A stretch of DNA of 54,191 nucleotides from Paraburkholderia solisilvae (GCF_902859875.1 NZ_CADIKF010000050.1:1-54191); one strand, 5' to 3'. Positions 25,456 to 34,807 are shown, counted from the stretch's first letter. Translations and numbers: made by a program. The notes: generated from the letters alone by a model not told the origin.

Positions 25456-26235
25456 ATGAAGTCGATTCGATCCCTTCTGCTGATCGGCCTGCTGCAAGTG
25501 GCAGCGGCAACCACGGCGTTCGCGGCGGACGGCCTCGCACAGATCAAATCCGCCGGCGTGATCAAGATCGGCACGGAAGGCACTTATGCGCCGTTCTCGT
25601 TTCACGACGCTTCCGGACAACTGACGGGCTTTGACGTCGAGATCGGCCGCGAGATCGCGAAACGCCTCGGCGTCAAGCCGGAGTTCATCGAAGGCAAGTG
25701 GGACGGCCTGATCGCCGGCCTCGATGTGAACCGCTATGACGCGGTGATCAATGAAGTGGCGATCACCGACGCCCGCAAGGTCAAATACGACTTTTCCGAT
25801 CCGTACATCGTGTCGCACCCGGCACTGATCGTCCGCGCGGACAACACGTCGATCAAGTCGTTCGACGACCTGAAAGGCAAGAAGTCGGCCAATACGCTCA
25901 CCAGCAACTTCGGCAAGCTCGCTGCCGCGCGCGGTGCGGAAGTGGTGCCGGTGCAGGGCTTCAACGAATCGATCGACCTGCTGACGTCGGGCCGTGTCGA
26001 CGCAACCGTCAACGATTCGCTGTCGTTCCTCGACTTCAAGAAGCACAAGCCGGACGCGAAGGTGAAAATCGCGGCAATCGACAACGGCGCGGATAGCGAC
26101 CATTCCGCCGTGCTGATTCGCAAGGGCAACCCGGAATTGAAGGCAGCGATCGACAAGGCGCTGCAGGATATGAAGGCGGACGGCACCTACGCGAAGATTT
26201 CGGACAAGTACTTCGGCAAAGACGTGTCGCAATGA
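25456..26235 (+). CDS. polar amino acid (cystine-type) ABC substrate-binding protein
   Basis: A 259-residue periplasmic binding protein with a signal peptide cleaved after A-T-T-A-F-A-A near 23. The mature part has family-3 motifs: G-T-E-G-T-Y-A-P-F-S-F near 39, L-T-G-F-D-V-E-I near 55, K-W-D-G-L-I near 77 and K-Y-D-F-S-D-P-Y near 112. The pattern resembles E. coli FliY (TcyJ), the L-cystine binder, but specificity cannot be read by eye. It is first in an operon with a permease and an ATPase. AGGAG precedes the start. Confidence 0.88.
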   Translation: MKSIRSLLLIGLLQVAAATTAFAADGLAQIKSAGVIKIGTEGTYAPFSFHDASGQLTGFDVEIGREIAKRLGVKPEFIEGKWDGLIAGLDVNRYDAVINEVAITDARKVKYDFSDPYIVSHPALIVRADNTSIKSFDDLKGKKSANTLTSNFGKLAAARGAEVVPVQGFNESIDLLTSGRVDATVNDSLSFLDFKKHKPDAKVKIAAIDNGADSDHSAVLIRKGNPELKAAIDKALQDMKADGTYAKISDKYFGKDVSQ

Positions 26236-26315
26236 GCGGCATTGCGCTCGAGCGTCGCGCTGCACATTTGTTTTCGCCAGCTGCACACAAAACACGAATC
26301 ACGCGAGCCTGAATC

Positions 26316-26993
26316 ATGCCTGCCTGGCTGCATCTGATGGGTCAGTCCCTGTGGCCCCTGCTGTACGCGGGCCTCGTCTTTACGGTGCCGCTTACGCTCG
26401 TCTCGTTCGCGCTCGGCTTGACGCTTGCGTTCGTCGCCGCGTTGCTGCGCCTGTTCGGGCCGCCGTGGGCCGTGGCAATCGTGCGCTTCTATGTGTGGCT
26501 GATCCGCGGCTCGCCGCTGCTCGTGCAACTTTTCGTGATCTTTTACGGCTTGCCGAGCGTCGGCATCGTGCTCGATCCGTTGACGGCGGCGATCATCGGC
26601 TTTTCGCTGAATGTCGGCGCGTACAATTCCGAAGTGATTCGCGGCGTGATCGAGTCGATTCCGAAAGGGCAGTGGGAAGCCGCGTACTCGATCGGCATGA
26701 CGCGCAGCCAGGCGCTGTTGCGCGTCGTCCTGCCGCAGGCGGCGCGCGTCGCGTTACCGCCGCTGTCGAACTCGTTTATCGTGCTTGTCAAGGACACGTC
26801 GCTCGCGGCGGTGCTGACCGTGCCGGAAATTTTCCAGGCGGCGCAGCGCATCGCATCGGTCACGTATGAGCCACTCATTCTCTATACGGAAGCCGCGCTG
26901 ATTTACCTGGTGTTCAGCTCGGTGCTGTCTTCCGCGCAGGTACGGCTTGAACGCAGGTTCGGGCGGCATGCGCTTTTCCAGTCGGGCAGCTGA
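26316..26993 (+). CDS. polar amino acid ABC permease (TcyL/YecS-like)
   Basis: A 225-residue inner-membrane protein of the His/Glu/Gln/Arg permease family with about five membrane spans. It shows R-G-S-P-L-L-V-Q-L near 62 and the ATPase-docking E-A-A-Y-S-I-G-M-T-R-S-Q-A near 121. It closely resembles the cystine permease YecS. Its stop overlaps the next start (TGATG). It imports the amino acid captured by the upstream binding protein; substrate inferred. The ribosome site before 26316 is weak. Confidence 0.88.
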   Translation: MPAWLHLMGQSLWPLLYAGLVFTVPLTLVSFALGLTLAFVAALLRLFGPPWAVAIVRFYVWLIRGSPLLVQLFVIFYGLPSVGIVLDPLTAAIIGFSLNVGAYNSEVIRGVIESIPKGQWEAAYSIGMTRSQALLRVVLPQAARVALPPLSNSFIVLVKDTSLAAVLTVPEIFQAAQRIASVTYEPLILYTEAALIYLVFSSVLSSAQVRLERRFGRHALFQSGS

Positions 26994-27760
26994 TGATCCG
27001 TCTCGAGAAAATCGACAAATACTTCGGCAGCCATCGCGTGCTTTCCGCGGTCGATCTCGCGCTCGAACCGGGCAGCGTCACCGCGTTGATCGGCCCGTCG
27101 GGCAGCGGCAAGAGCACGCTGTTGCGCTGCGTGAACCTGCTGGAAATTCCGGAGGCGGGCACGCTGGAACTCGGCGACCTGCGTGTCGAGTTCAGCCGCG
27201 CAAGCCGGCCGCCGCGCGACACCGTGCTCGCCATTCGCCGCCGGACCGGCATGGTGTTCCAGAACTTCCAGCTGTTTCCGCATCGCACCGCGCTCGAGAA
27301 CGTGATGGAAGGGCTCGTGAGCGTGCAGAAATGGGATCCGGACCGTGCCCGTGCGCGCGCGCTGGAGTTGCTCGAGAAAGTCGGCATCGCACACAAGGCG
27401 GACGCGTGGCCGACCACGCTATCGGGCGGCCAGCAGCAGCGCGTCGCGATTGCGCGCGCGCTCGCACCGTCGCCGGACGTGCTGTTGTGCGACGAGCCGA
27501 CTTCCGCGCTCGACCCGGGTCTCGCCGGCGAGGTCGTGGAGGTGCTGCGTCAGCTCGCGCAGGAAGGCATGACGATGTTGATGGCCACGCACGACCTGCG
27601 CCTCGCCGCATCCATTTCACGCGATGTGCTGTTCCTGAGCAACGGCGTCGTGGTCGAAGCCGGTCCGTCGCGCGAGATCTTTACGCGGCCGCGCAAGCAG
27701 GAAACCGCGAACTTCGTGTCGACGCTTACGCAAAGCTTGCCCGACGCGTGGGCGAACTGA
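26993..27760 (+). CDS. polar amino acid ABC ATPase (TcyN/YecC-like)
   Basis: A 255-residue ABC ATPase with Walker A G-P-S-G-S-G-K-S-T near 32, the Q-loop V-F-Q-N-F-Q-L-F-P-H-R, signature L-S-G-G-Q-Q-Q-R near 143 and Walker B L-L-C-D-E-P-T-S-A-L-D near 163. The N-L-L-E-I-P-E-A-G-T segment is shared with YecC. Start overlaps the permease stop, so translation is coupled. Last gene of the operon. It energises uptake of cystine or another polar amino acid. Confidence 0.9.
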   Translation: MIRLEKIDKYFGSHRVLSAVDLALEPGSVTALIGPSGSGKSTLLRCVNLLEIPEAGTLELGDLRVEFSRASRPPRDTVLAIRRRTGMVFQNFQLFPHRTALENVMEGLVSVQKWDPDRARARALELLEKVGIAHKADAWPTTLSGGQQQRVAIARALAPSPDVLLCDEPTSALDPGLAGEVVEVLRQLAQEGMTMLMATHDLRLAASISRDVLFLSNGVVVEAGPSREIFTRPRKQETANFVSTLTQSLPDAWAN

Positions 27761-27911
27761 TCGCCGGACGCCATGCGTGGGCGCCGGCCTTCGGCTCGTC
27801 CCGCCAGGCCGCGAGCCGGCTGTGTACGGCCGTGTGCCGCATGCGCGGTGTGGCGGCGGGTTCCGGATCGCCCCAGGCTACAATGCCCGGCAGATCAAGA
27901 ACGGACGATTT

Positions 27912-28565
27912 ATGAACACCCGCGTTTTTACTCTCGTTTCCGCTGCTGCGGCGCTCGCGCTCTTCGCGGGGTGTACGGCTGTCTACAAGAACTCCGCGCT
28001 GTGTGAAGACAGAATGCGTAGCGCGGCAGGCGAGGACGCGGCGTCGGAGACGATGACGATCAGTCATACCGGCGCGGGTATTCACGGTAGCCGCGTGGTG
28101 GTCGAGGGCGCGTTCGTGAGCACGGTGCCGGCGTCGTCGGTGCCGGCGATTCAGGCGGACTGGGCCGGGTTGCCGCCTCCGCCGACGCCGTCCATGGCGA
28201 CCGCGGCGGCGACTGCGGCGGCGGCATCGAACTCGTCGGTAGCGGCCGCTGCTGCGGCTGCGTCGGCCGCATCGGCGGCTGCGGTGACATCGATGGCGTC
28301 ACCCACCGCGCCGGCGTGGCAGACCACCTCGACGCCGATGGCCGTACTCGGCGCGACGGCGCCGCCATTCGCGGCCGCGCCGGTTGAAAGCGGCACGGCC
28401 AAACCGGAAGTGACACGCCGTGGGCCCGCGAAGCCAGTCAAGCTCGCGATTCCCGCTGCGATGGAATGCCAGTTCGACGGCGAGAGCCTCACGTCATTCC
28501 GATGGCTCGCGCCTGCCAAACTGGCGAAGCGTGCCGATGTTGCTGCGAGCGAGCCGTCCGAGTAA
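27912..28565 (+). CDS. Ala-rich lipoprotein of unknown function
   Basis: A 217-residue protein from the ATG at 27912. The N-terminus is a lipoprotein signal with lipobox L-F-A-G-C (Cys21). After a short conserved-looking part (Y-K-N-S-A-L-C-E-D) comes a long Ala/Ser/Pro-rich low-complexity middle (about 85-170), then M-E-C-Q-F-D-G-E near 182. No family recognised. It is 151 nt after the ABC operon and probably has its own promoter. Likely an envelope protein. Confidence 0.7.
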   Translation: MNTRVFTLVSAAAALALFAGCTAVYKNSALCEDRMRSAAGEDAASETMTISHTGAGIHGSRVVVEGAFVSTVPASSVPAIQADWAGLPPPPTPSMATAAATAAAASNSSVAAAAAAASAASAAAVTSMASPTAPAWQTTSTPMAVLGATAPPFAAAPVESGTAKPEVTRRGPAKPVKLAIPAAMECQFDGESLTSFRWLAPAKLAKRADVAASEPSE

Positions 28566-28835
28566 CGGGTAACGTAACGAACGGCCTGGTCGCGCCGCCG
28601 CTCCACTTGCGCAACCGCTCTGCGACACGCGCGTCAGCCGATCCGTCCGGACCATCCAGCGCACAGGCCAACCGCTAGCCGTGCCTCGCTCTCCACGAGC
28701 GGCCCGTTCTCACCGCCCGTGCAGCGATCGCCGTTCGCCCACCCCTATCGCACCGCAACATGCGCATCGACTGCGCTTGCGTGCGCGCGCGGCCTGCAGT
28801 GCTACGATTTCCCCAGGGTGAAGCGGGAGGTCAGC

Positions 28836-29066
28836 ATGGACGGCTACATCAGACATCAGATTGAAGGCGCGTCGGTGGATATCGACGTCGTTCCGGTCAA
28901 GCCGCACGGCTTCTGCGCACGCTTCCGGATTTTCCGCGATGCGGCCGACCAGCCTGACTGGCATCAGGTGCATGTGTCGGGCAGTGTGTTCAATACTGCG
29001 GCGGCGGCGGAAGAGGCCGCGCGCTCGATGGCGCTCGAAAAGGTGCTGGCGGGCGGCGCCGCCTAG
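28836..29066 (+). CDS. small conserved-looking hypothetical protein
   Basis: A 76-residue acidic protein starting M-D-G-Y-I-R-H-Q after a strong GGGAGG ribosome site. The sequence alternates hydrophobic and charged residues (V-D-I-D-V-V-P-V, F-C-A-R-F-R-I-F-R-D) as in a small alpha/beta fold and ends in an Ala/Glu helix. No signal peptide or membrane span. I do not recognise the family. It converges with the glycosyltransferase gene 22 nt away. Confidence 0.65.
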   Translation: MDGYIRHQIEGASVDIDVVPVKPHGFCARFRIFRDAADQPDWHQVHVSGSVFNTAAAAEEAARSMALEKVLAGGAA

Positions 29067-29087
29067 CGGCGCATCCGTCGCGCGCCA

Positions 29088-30968
29088 TCAGTGCGCCATC
29101 GCGTCGTCCGGCACGCTGCCGGCGGCAGATCGGGTTTGCTCGACGAGTTGCCGCACGCGTTCGCCGAAAACCTGCGGCCGGCCCTCGAAGAATCGCCCGA
29201 CCGCTGCTGTTTCGATCAACCGGGCGCGCAACATTTCGCGCTCATCGTGCTGATCGATCATTCTGAGCGCGGCGTTCGTATAGTCGTCGACCGATGACGC
29301 GATGGTCCATGCCGGCATTCCCGCACGCTCGAACAACGCCCCGTCGATATGCTCGAACACCTCGGGTCCCGTTTTGCAAATGCCTGGCACCCCAAGCGTG
29401 AATGCATCGACAATGCCGTTCGTATTGCCGAACGGGAACGGGCTCAAGAACAGATCCGCGTGCTGAACGCGCGCGAGATAGTCCGCGTACGGATAAAAGC
29501 CGTGCACGACGGCACCCGGCAGCACGAGCGCGGCGGCGCGGCGCATCTGCTCGAGCAGCAGGCCATGCCGTGCGCCGGTCATCAGATGAAACTGCACCGG
29601 TGCGCGCGCGGCTTCGCGGATCCGTCTGCAGGCGTCGAAAAAACGTGGATTGAGCTTCATCTGGCTTGCCGTCACGACAATCTCCAGCGTGTCGCGCCGG
29701 GCGGGCACCGCGGGCGTGAGCGGCGGCAGCGCACTCGACGCGACATAGGGTTGGCCGTCGCGCGGCAGCATCAGCAGCTTTTCGCTGAAGCAGGCCGGGT
29801 CGCCGACGTAGTCTTCCTCGACACTCACATAGTCGATCCGCTCCGAGCGGGTGGTGGCAGGATGACCGAGTCCGGCAATCTGCAGCGGCGCGATGCGCAG
29901 GTTCGACATGAAAATCGTCAATACGAACATGCCGACGCTCGGCATATAGAGCACGTCCGGTTGTTCAGCCTCGGCGAAATCGCGAATCGTCTTCAGGCAT
30001 TCGCCGATATAGTCCGGCTCCTTCAGTTCGATAAAGCGATCGAACAGCGCACGCCCCGCGTCGTCGACGGCATACCCGAAGCCGAACGCAACCACGTCGA
30101 AATGCTCGCGCGCCGCGGCGAGCGTGCGCGAATGCGTGCGATAGATCGAATGCGCGCTGCCGAACCACTCGAGCACGACCATCATCAGCGGCTTTTTCCT
30201 GCGCTTGCGTCCGGCTGCGGGTGCCGCCGCCGCGTCGAGGTCGTCCAGTCCGAGTTCGTCCAGCTTGCGGCGCACGAGTTGATTGATGTCGGCCTTGATC
30301 GCATGACGGCGCGGCGTATCCGCGTAGCTGCAGAACATATACGCGTTGTGCAGCACACCGGTCGGCAGGACATCGAGGCTGCCGATTTGCGCGAGCTTGC
30401 CGGGCAGCCATTCGAGCAACGCCTCGCGTTTGCCGTGTGCGCTCGCGGTGCCCTGGAATTCGGCGGACAGCAAGGCCAGCGCAAGGTTGGCGGCGACCGC
30501 CGGTTGGCGTGTCCAAAGCGTATCCAGCTCGAGCGTCAGATCGGATTCGCCTGAATAGAGCAGGTACAGTTTCTCGAGCGCGCCGTCTGTGGCGCTCGAA
30601 GGCGAGTCGCCGGTCCACTGCGCATAGAGACAGCGCCCGACGTGGTCGGCGTGACCGAGCGGCGTGGCCGCGAATAACGCGCCAAGCCATGCGTGCGCGG
30701 ACATCAGCATAGTGAACACGGTGCCTTGCGGGCGAAACGCCGGATCGGCAAAGAGCGTCGTGATGGCCGCCACCGCACGAGCGTAAAAGCGTTCGCGCTG
30801 CAAGTCAGGCGGCAAGTTCGCGATGCCGGATGCGCGAAAGTCGCCGTCGAGTTCGCCGCGCTTCTGTTGCAGCAGCGAGAGCAGCAGCGTCAGCTGGCCG
30901 GCGGCTTCGTCATGCTCACGACGATAGACATGGTGCTCGAAGTCATCGAGCAGGAAAGAAGTGGCCAT
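29088..30968 (-). CDS. HMW1C-like cytoplasmic N-glycosyltransferase
   Basis: A 626-residue protein of HMW1C type (GT41 family). The N-terminal half is helical. The C-terminal GT-B part has hallmark blocks: V-V-L-E-W-F-G-S-A-H-S-I-Y-R-T-H near 264, M-P-S-V-G-M-F-V-L-T-I-F near 344, A-P-L-Q-I-A-G-L-G-H-P-A-T-T near 361 and S-P-F-P-F-G-N-T-N-G-I-V near 516. HMW1C enzymes add hexoses to Asn in N-X-S/T sequons of adhesins before export. The divergent neighbour is a trimeric autotransporter with eight sequons, its likely substrate. Full length for the family. No clear ribosome site is seen. Confidence 0.92.
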   Translation of the reverse strand: MATSFLLDDFEHHVYRREHDEAAGQLTLLLSLLQQKRGELDGDFRASGIANLPPDLQRERFYARAVAAITTLFADPAFRPQGTVFTMLMSAHAWLGALFAATPLGHADHVGRCLYAQWTGDSPSSATDGALEKLYLLYSGESDLTLELDTLWTRQPAVAANLALALLSAEFQGTASAHGKREALLEWLPGKLAQIGSLDVLPTGVLHNAYMFCSYADTPRRHAIKADINQLVRRKLDELGLDDLDAAAAPAAGRKRRKKPLMMVVLEWFGSAHSIYRTHSRTLAAAREHFDVVAFGFGYAVDDAGRALFDRFIELKEPDYIGECLKTIRDFAEAEQPDVLYMPSVGMFVLTIFMSNLRIAPLQIAGLGHPATTRSERIDYVSVEEDYVGDPACFSEKLLMLPRDGQPYVASSALPPLTPAVPARRDTLEIVVTASQMKLNPRFFDACRRIREAARAPVQFHLMTGARHGLLLEQMRRAAALVLPGAVVHGFYPYADYLARVQHADLFLSPFPFGNTNGIVDAFTLGVPGICKTGPEVFEHIDGALFERAGMPAWTIASSVDDYTNAALRMIDQHDEREMLRARLIETAAVGRFFEGRPQVFGERVRQLVEQTRSAAGSVPDDAMAH

Positions 30969-31350
30969 ACATGTTTAGGTAGAAAGGTTTGCATCGCTAA
31001 TTGTATCGGCTGGTGAATGGATGGCGGCCGTCAATGTGCCCGTGCTGCCATCGTTTTGGGAGTTTTCTTGTATCGAAAGACGCGCAATGTTTGTAGGATT
31101 CGCCTGTCGTTCGACGTAAGCAAACTTGTCGGTCGACTGGGCGATGCTGTCGGCGCGGCTTTGTATTGACGGCGGCCGGCGAATTGGAGAGATCGTGTTG
31201 GCCGGAAAGGAAGGAGATCGCGATGCAATCGGTTCGTAGAAATTGATTCGTTATCCATATTGATAGGCAGTGTCATCCGCTTGCCGGTCTTGAGCGGCGG
31301 AGCGGGGTTGGCTCGAATCGGTCGGGCATTTACACGTTGCAGGGCTAGAG
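30969..31350. other. divergent intergenic region of the glyco-adhesin locus
   Basis: No gene is supported. The stretch is visibly less GC-rich than its surroundings, notably 31060-31260, and must hold the promoters for the glycosyltransferase and the adhesin. I could not define convincing -35/-10 pairs. Confidence 0.5.
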
Positions 31351-33489
31351 ATGAAGAAGAAACGATATGTCACGCGTGCGCGCGACAAATATGCATCGGT
31401 GGTGGCGGCGCGGCGCAGCGCGCGGCGGCCGCGAATGTCGCCGGGAGCGGCGCGGCTGGCGGCGCTGGCGGTCGGCATCGGGGCGGCCTCGCTCGCTCAT
31501 GCGGCGAGCGCGGCGGATAGCGCGGAAACGGACAGCGTCACGCTCGCGCTGATGCGGCAGCTGTCGGCGCAGCCATCCGGGCTGCCGCTGCATGCGGCCT
31601 TGCTGGCCGCGGCGCCGGTCACCGACTACATTGCGGTGAGCGTCAACACCACGCCGGGCGCGCCGACCCACGCGTCCGAGGATCTCAACGCGATGGCGGT
31701 CGGCCCGACATCGGCGGCCTCGGGCATCAATGCAACCGCGGTCGGTGCGGGCGCGTTTGCCGCGCGCTCGTATTCGACGGCGGTGGGTGCGGGCGCAGGC
31801 GCATTGGGGCTGCGCACAACCGTGATCGGCGCCTACGCATCGACGGGTTTCGAAGCGGACGGCGCGGTCGCGATCGGCCACCTCGCGCGCGGCGACAGCG
31901 CGGAGACCCTGGCGATGGGCAGGGAGTCCACCGCTTCCGGCGTAAAGTCCGCCGCGATCGGCTCGAACGCCACCACCTCTCGCGAGGCGGTGGGCGCGCT
32001 GGCGCTAGGCGCCGATACGCTTGCGGCCGGCGCGGGCAGCGTCGCGCTGGGCGCGAACTCGGTGGCGGACCGGCAGAACGCGGTGTCGGTCGGCAATGCG
32101 GGGTTGCGCCGGCAAATCGTCAACGTGGCGGCGGGCACCTCGGATACGGACGTCGTGAACGTCGCGCAGTTGAAAGGCGCCGCGGCGGCATTCGGCGGCG
32201 GCGCTTCGCTGAACGCGGATGGCGCCGTGTCGGCGCCTGTGTACGACGTGGGCGGCAGCGTGTATCGCAACGTCGGCGATGCGCTCGCGAATCTCGATGG
32301 CCGGGTGACGACCAATACGGTCCGCCTCGACGATCTGACCAGCGTGGTGAACAACATCAGCAGCGGCGGCTCGATGGTGGTTCGTTACTTCCGCGCGAAC
32401 TCCGCGTTGAGCGACGCGGCGGCAACCGGCAGTGAAGCGATCGCCATCGGCGGCAACGCGCGGGCGTCGGCGGCGAATTCGATCGCACTGGGCGCGAATT
32501 CGATCGCGGATCGCGACAACGTCGTATCGGTCGGCGCCGCGGGGCGCGAGCGGCAGATCGCCAACGTCGCGGCCGGTACCGCGGACACCGATGCGGTGAA
32601 CGTGCGGCAGCTGAAAGATGCCGGCCTGATCGACGGCAACGGCAATGCAAGCAGCGCGGTGACTTACGACAACGCCGCAGGCCAGGTCGACTACAGCAGC
32701 ATCACGCTCGGCAAGGGCATCGCGGGCGGCACGCACATCCACAACGTCGCGAACGGCGTGCTCGATGCCGACGCGGTCAACGTCGGTCAGTTGAACAGTG
32801 CGATCAGTCACGCGATCAACAACGATCTGCCGCGCGCGCCGAGTCCGTTTGTCGCGGTGAACGGCGATGCGACGCGCGAAGCCGCGCAGGCAAGCGGGTC
32901 GCATGCGGCGGCGCTTGGCGCGAACGCATCGGCAAACGGCGAAGCGGCGCTCGCGCTCGGTGCGAATGCCCACGCGACCGGCGACACCGCCAGCGCGCTC
33001 GGCGCATATGCCACGGCGCAGGGCAACGGCGCATCCGCGTTCGGCTGGAACAGCGTCGCGTCGGCGGACGGCGCGGTGGCGCTCGGCGCGGGTTCGGTGG
33101 CGGATCGTGCGAACACGGTGTCGGTCGGCAGCCCAGGCGCCGAACGACAGATCGCGAACGTCGCGCCGGGCACGCGCGGCACCGATGCGGTGAACCTCGA
33201 CCAGTTGAACAGCGCGTTCAACCAGACCCAGCAGGCGCTCCGCGATCTCGACCGAAGCACACGCAAAGGCATTGCGTCGGCCTCGGCGTTGCAGATCGTC
33301 ACGCCGTATCTGCCTGGGCGCACGACGCTCAATGCGGGCGTAGCCGCGTACCGCGGGCAGGCGGCGCTTGCCATCGGCGTCTCGCGCTGGAGCGAGAAGG
33401 GCACCTTCAATCTCAATGCGGGTGTCGCTTCGGCGGGCAGCAACAGCACGATCGTCAGGGCCGGCGTCGGCATCGTCATCGGCGACTGA
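31351..33489 (+). CDS. YadA-type trimeric autotransporter adhesin
   Basis: A 712-residue trimeric autotransporter. Residues 1-54 form an extended basic signal peptide. The passenger has YadA-head repeats (A-V-G-A-G-A, A-L-G-A-N-S and similar) at about 115-245, 360-395 and 515-590, three neck modules of S-V-G-x-x-G-x-x-R-Q-I-x-N-V-A-x-G-T near 246, 393 and 591, and a coiled stalk. Residues about 640-712 are the YadA anchor. Eight N-X-S/T sequons (Asn 99, 127, 206, 335, 432, 525, 624, 698) fit modification by the adjacent HMW1C-like enzyme. Odd point: it ends G-I-V-I-G-D instead of the usual aromatic last residue. Confidence 0.92.
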   Translation: MKKKRYVTRARDKYASVVAARRSARRPRMSPGAARLAALAVGIGAASLAHAASAADSAETDSVTLALMRQLSAQPSGLPLHAALLAAAPVTDYIAVSVNTTPGAPTHASEDLNAMAVGPTSAASGINATAVGAGAFAARSYSTAVGAGAGALGLRTTVIGAYASTGFEADGAVAIGHLARGDSAETLAMGRESTASGVKSAAIGSNATTSREAVGALALGADTLAAGAGSVALGANSVADRQNAVSVGNAGLRRQIVNVAAGTSDTDVVNVAQLKGAAAAFGGGASLNADGAVSAPVYDVGGSVYRNVGDALANLDGRVTTNTVRLDDLTSVVNNISSGGSMVVRYFRANSALSDAAATGSEAIAIGGNARASAANSIALGANSIADRDNVVSVGAAGRERQIANVAAGTADTDAVNVRQLKDAGLIDGNGNASSAVTYDNAAGQVDYSSITLGKGIAGGTHIHNVANGVLDADAVNVGQLNSAISHAINNDLPRAPSPFVAVNGDATREAAQASGSHAAALGANASANGEAALALGANAHATGDTASALGAYATAQGNGASAFGWNSVASADGAVALGAGSVADRANTVSVGSPGAERQIANVAPGTRGTDAVNLDQLNSAFNQTQQALRDLDRSTRKGIASASALQIVTPYLPGRTTLNAGVAAYRGQAALAIGVSRWSEKGTFNLNAGVASAGSNSTIVRAGVGIVIGD

Positions 33490-33589
33490 CGCTCGCCGGT
33501 CAACCATCGAAGAAGTGTGCGGGCGCCGTGCGTGCAAACGCTCGATCAACGAGACGCTCACGCGCGGCGCTCAAGCGTAAGGGAACGAT

Positions 33590-34807
33590 ATGAAGCAACT
33601 GTGCATCGTCGCGGCCGTGCTCGCTGCCTGTTCGGGCTGTGCAGGGCAGGCGGCGCGCGAGCAACTCGATATTCGCGATCCGTCGGTCGCACACGGCGGG
33701 TTCGGCACGCCGCAGGACGCGCCGGCAGGCGCGGCGCTCAGCGCGTGGACCGACGTCTACACGCCCATCAAGCGCCGCGGCGCCACGCTCGAGGCGTTAC
33801 AGAAGAGGCTCGACCGGCTCGGTTCGAAGCAGCTGTCATACGACGGTGCGAAGGCGCAATGCTGGATCGACACGGGCAAACAGGCGTTTGCGGCGCGCGA
33901 CGAATGGGGCTTTGTCGAGGAGTCGATCGGCGAGGCCACACGCCTGATCTCAGGCCTGGAATCAGGCCACGAGTCAGACCGCAAATCAGGCCTCGAGTCA
34001 GACTTGGAATCAGGCCGCGAATCAGGCCGCGAATCAGGCCTCGAATCGGGCCTCGAGTCAGGCCACAAATCCAGGTCGCAGCCGGTCCCGGCATCGGGTA
34101 ATGCACGAACGGTCGGCGGGCGAACCTTGCGCACGTCCGTGCCGGTGCGCCCGGATCTCTGGGCGCAACTGGCGGCGCTGAAGGCGGATACCCGTTTCGC
34201 GTCCTGTCCGCCGGCACAGAAACTGACTGCATGCGCCGAGGTGGAACTGACGCGAGCCGGGCACGACGCGTGGACGCGCGCATTCACCACCGCACAGCAG
34301 CGTGCCGACGCGCTGCAAGCGCCTTTGCGCGACGCCACGCAGGCGCTCGCCGCGTGCAAGGCGCCGCTCGCCTCCGTGTCCGCGCCTGCGCCGGAAGTGA
34401 TTGCGCTGTCGGCCGATGCGTTGTTCGCGTTCGGCCGCGGCGATCTCGCCGCGATCAGCGACGAAGGGCGCCAGCAACTCGATCGTGTCGCGGCGCGCTT
34501 GCGAGCGCTCGACACGATCGAGCGGCTGGTCGTCGCCGGCTATACGGACCGGCTCGGGTCGGCGGACTACAACCTGCGTCTGTCGCGTGAGCGGGCGGAT
34601 ACGGTGCGGCGCTATCTGGCCGGCCGCGGCGTGAGCGTGCCGATCGACGCGCGCGGCTTCGGCAAGGCGCAGCCGGGCAGCGCCTGTTCGATGCGCAACC
34701 GGGAAGCGCTGATCGCCTGCCTCGCGCCGGACAGGCGTGTCGAGATTCGCGTGACCGGTGCGCAATTGAACGCGCAACAGAAGCAACAGAAGCAACAGAA
34801 GCAATAG
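33590..34807 (+). CDS. OmpA-domain lipoprotein with tandem repeats
   Basis: A 405-residue protein. Its signal ends in lipobox V-L-A-A-C (Cys14). Residues about 121-160 consist of ten four-residue repeats (G-L-E-S, G-R-E-S and variants). The C-terminal OmpA/MotB domain (about 270-395) has A-L-F-A-F-G-R-G near 281, V-A-G-Y-T-D-R-L-G-S near 320, L-S-R-E-R-A-D near 334 and R-R-V-E-I-R-V near 381, which bind peptidoglycan. It ends in Q-K-Q repeats. It starts 100 nt after the adhesin and may be co-transcribed, perhaps anchoring or helping the surface structure. The ribosome site is AAGGGAACG. Confidence 0.85.
   Translation: MKQLCIVAAVLAACSGCAGQAAREQLDIRDPSVAHGGFGTPQDAPAGAALSAWTDVYTPIKRRGATLEALQKRLDRLGSKQLSYDGAKAQCWIDTGKQAFAARDEWGFVEESIGEATRLISGLESGHESDRKSGLESDLESGRESGRESGLESGLESGHKSRSQPVPASGNARTVGGRTLRTSVPVRPDLWAQLAALKADTRFASCPPAQKLTACAEVELTRAGHDAWTRAFTTAQQRADALQAPLRDATQALAACKAPLASVSAPAPEVIALSADALFAFGRGDLAAISDEGRQQLDRVAARLRALDTIERLVVAGYTDRLGSADYNLRLSRERADTVRRYLAGRGVSVPIDARGFGKAQPGSACSMRNREALIACLAPDRRVEIRVTGAQLNAQQKQQKQQKQ
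33950..34069 (+). repeat. ten 12-bp tandem repeats inside the OmpA-type lipoprotein gene
   Basis: Units of the form TCAGGCCTCGAA, each coding four residues, run without interruption. Variants differ at a few positions. Copy-number change would be in frame and alter linker length. Confidence 0.92.
34775..34804 (+). repeat. 9-bp tandem repeat at the 3' end of the same gene
   Basis: Three exact CAACAGAAG units plus a partial one encode Q-Q-K repeats just before the stop. In frame. Confidence 0.9.

Noticed and set aside
32040..33200. CRISPR-like periodicity in the adhesin gene
   Set aside because: The repeats are the coding units of YadA head and neck motifs, with variable spacing and no identical repeats.
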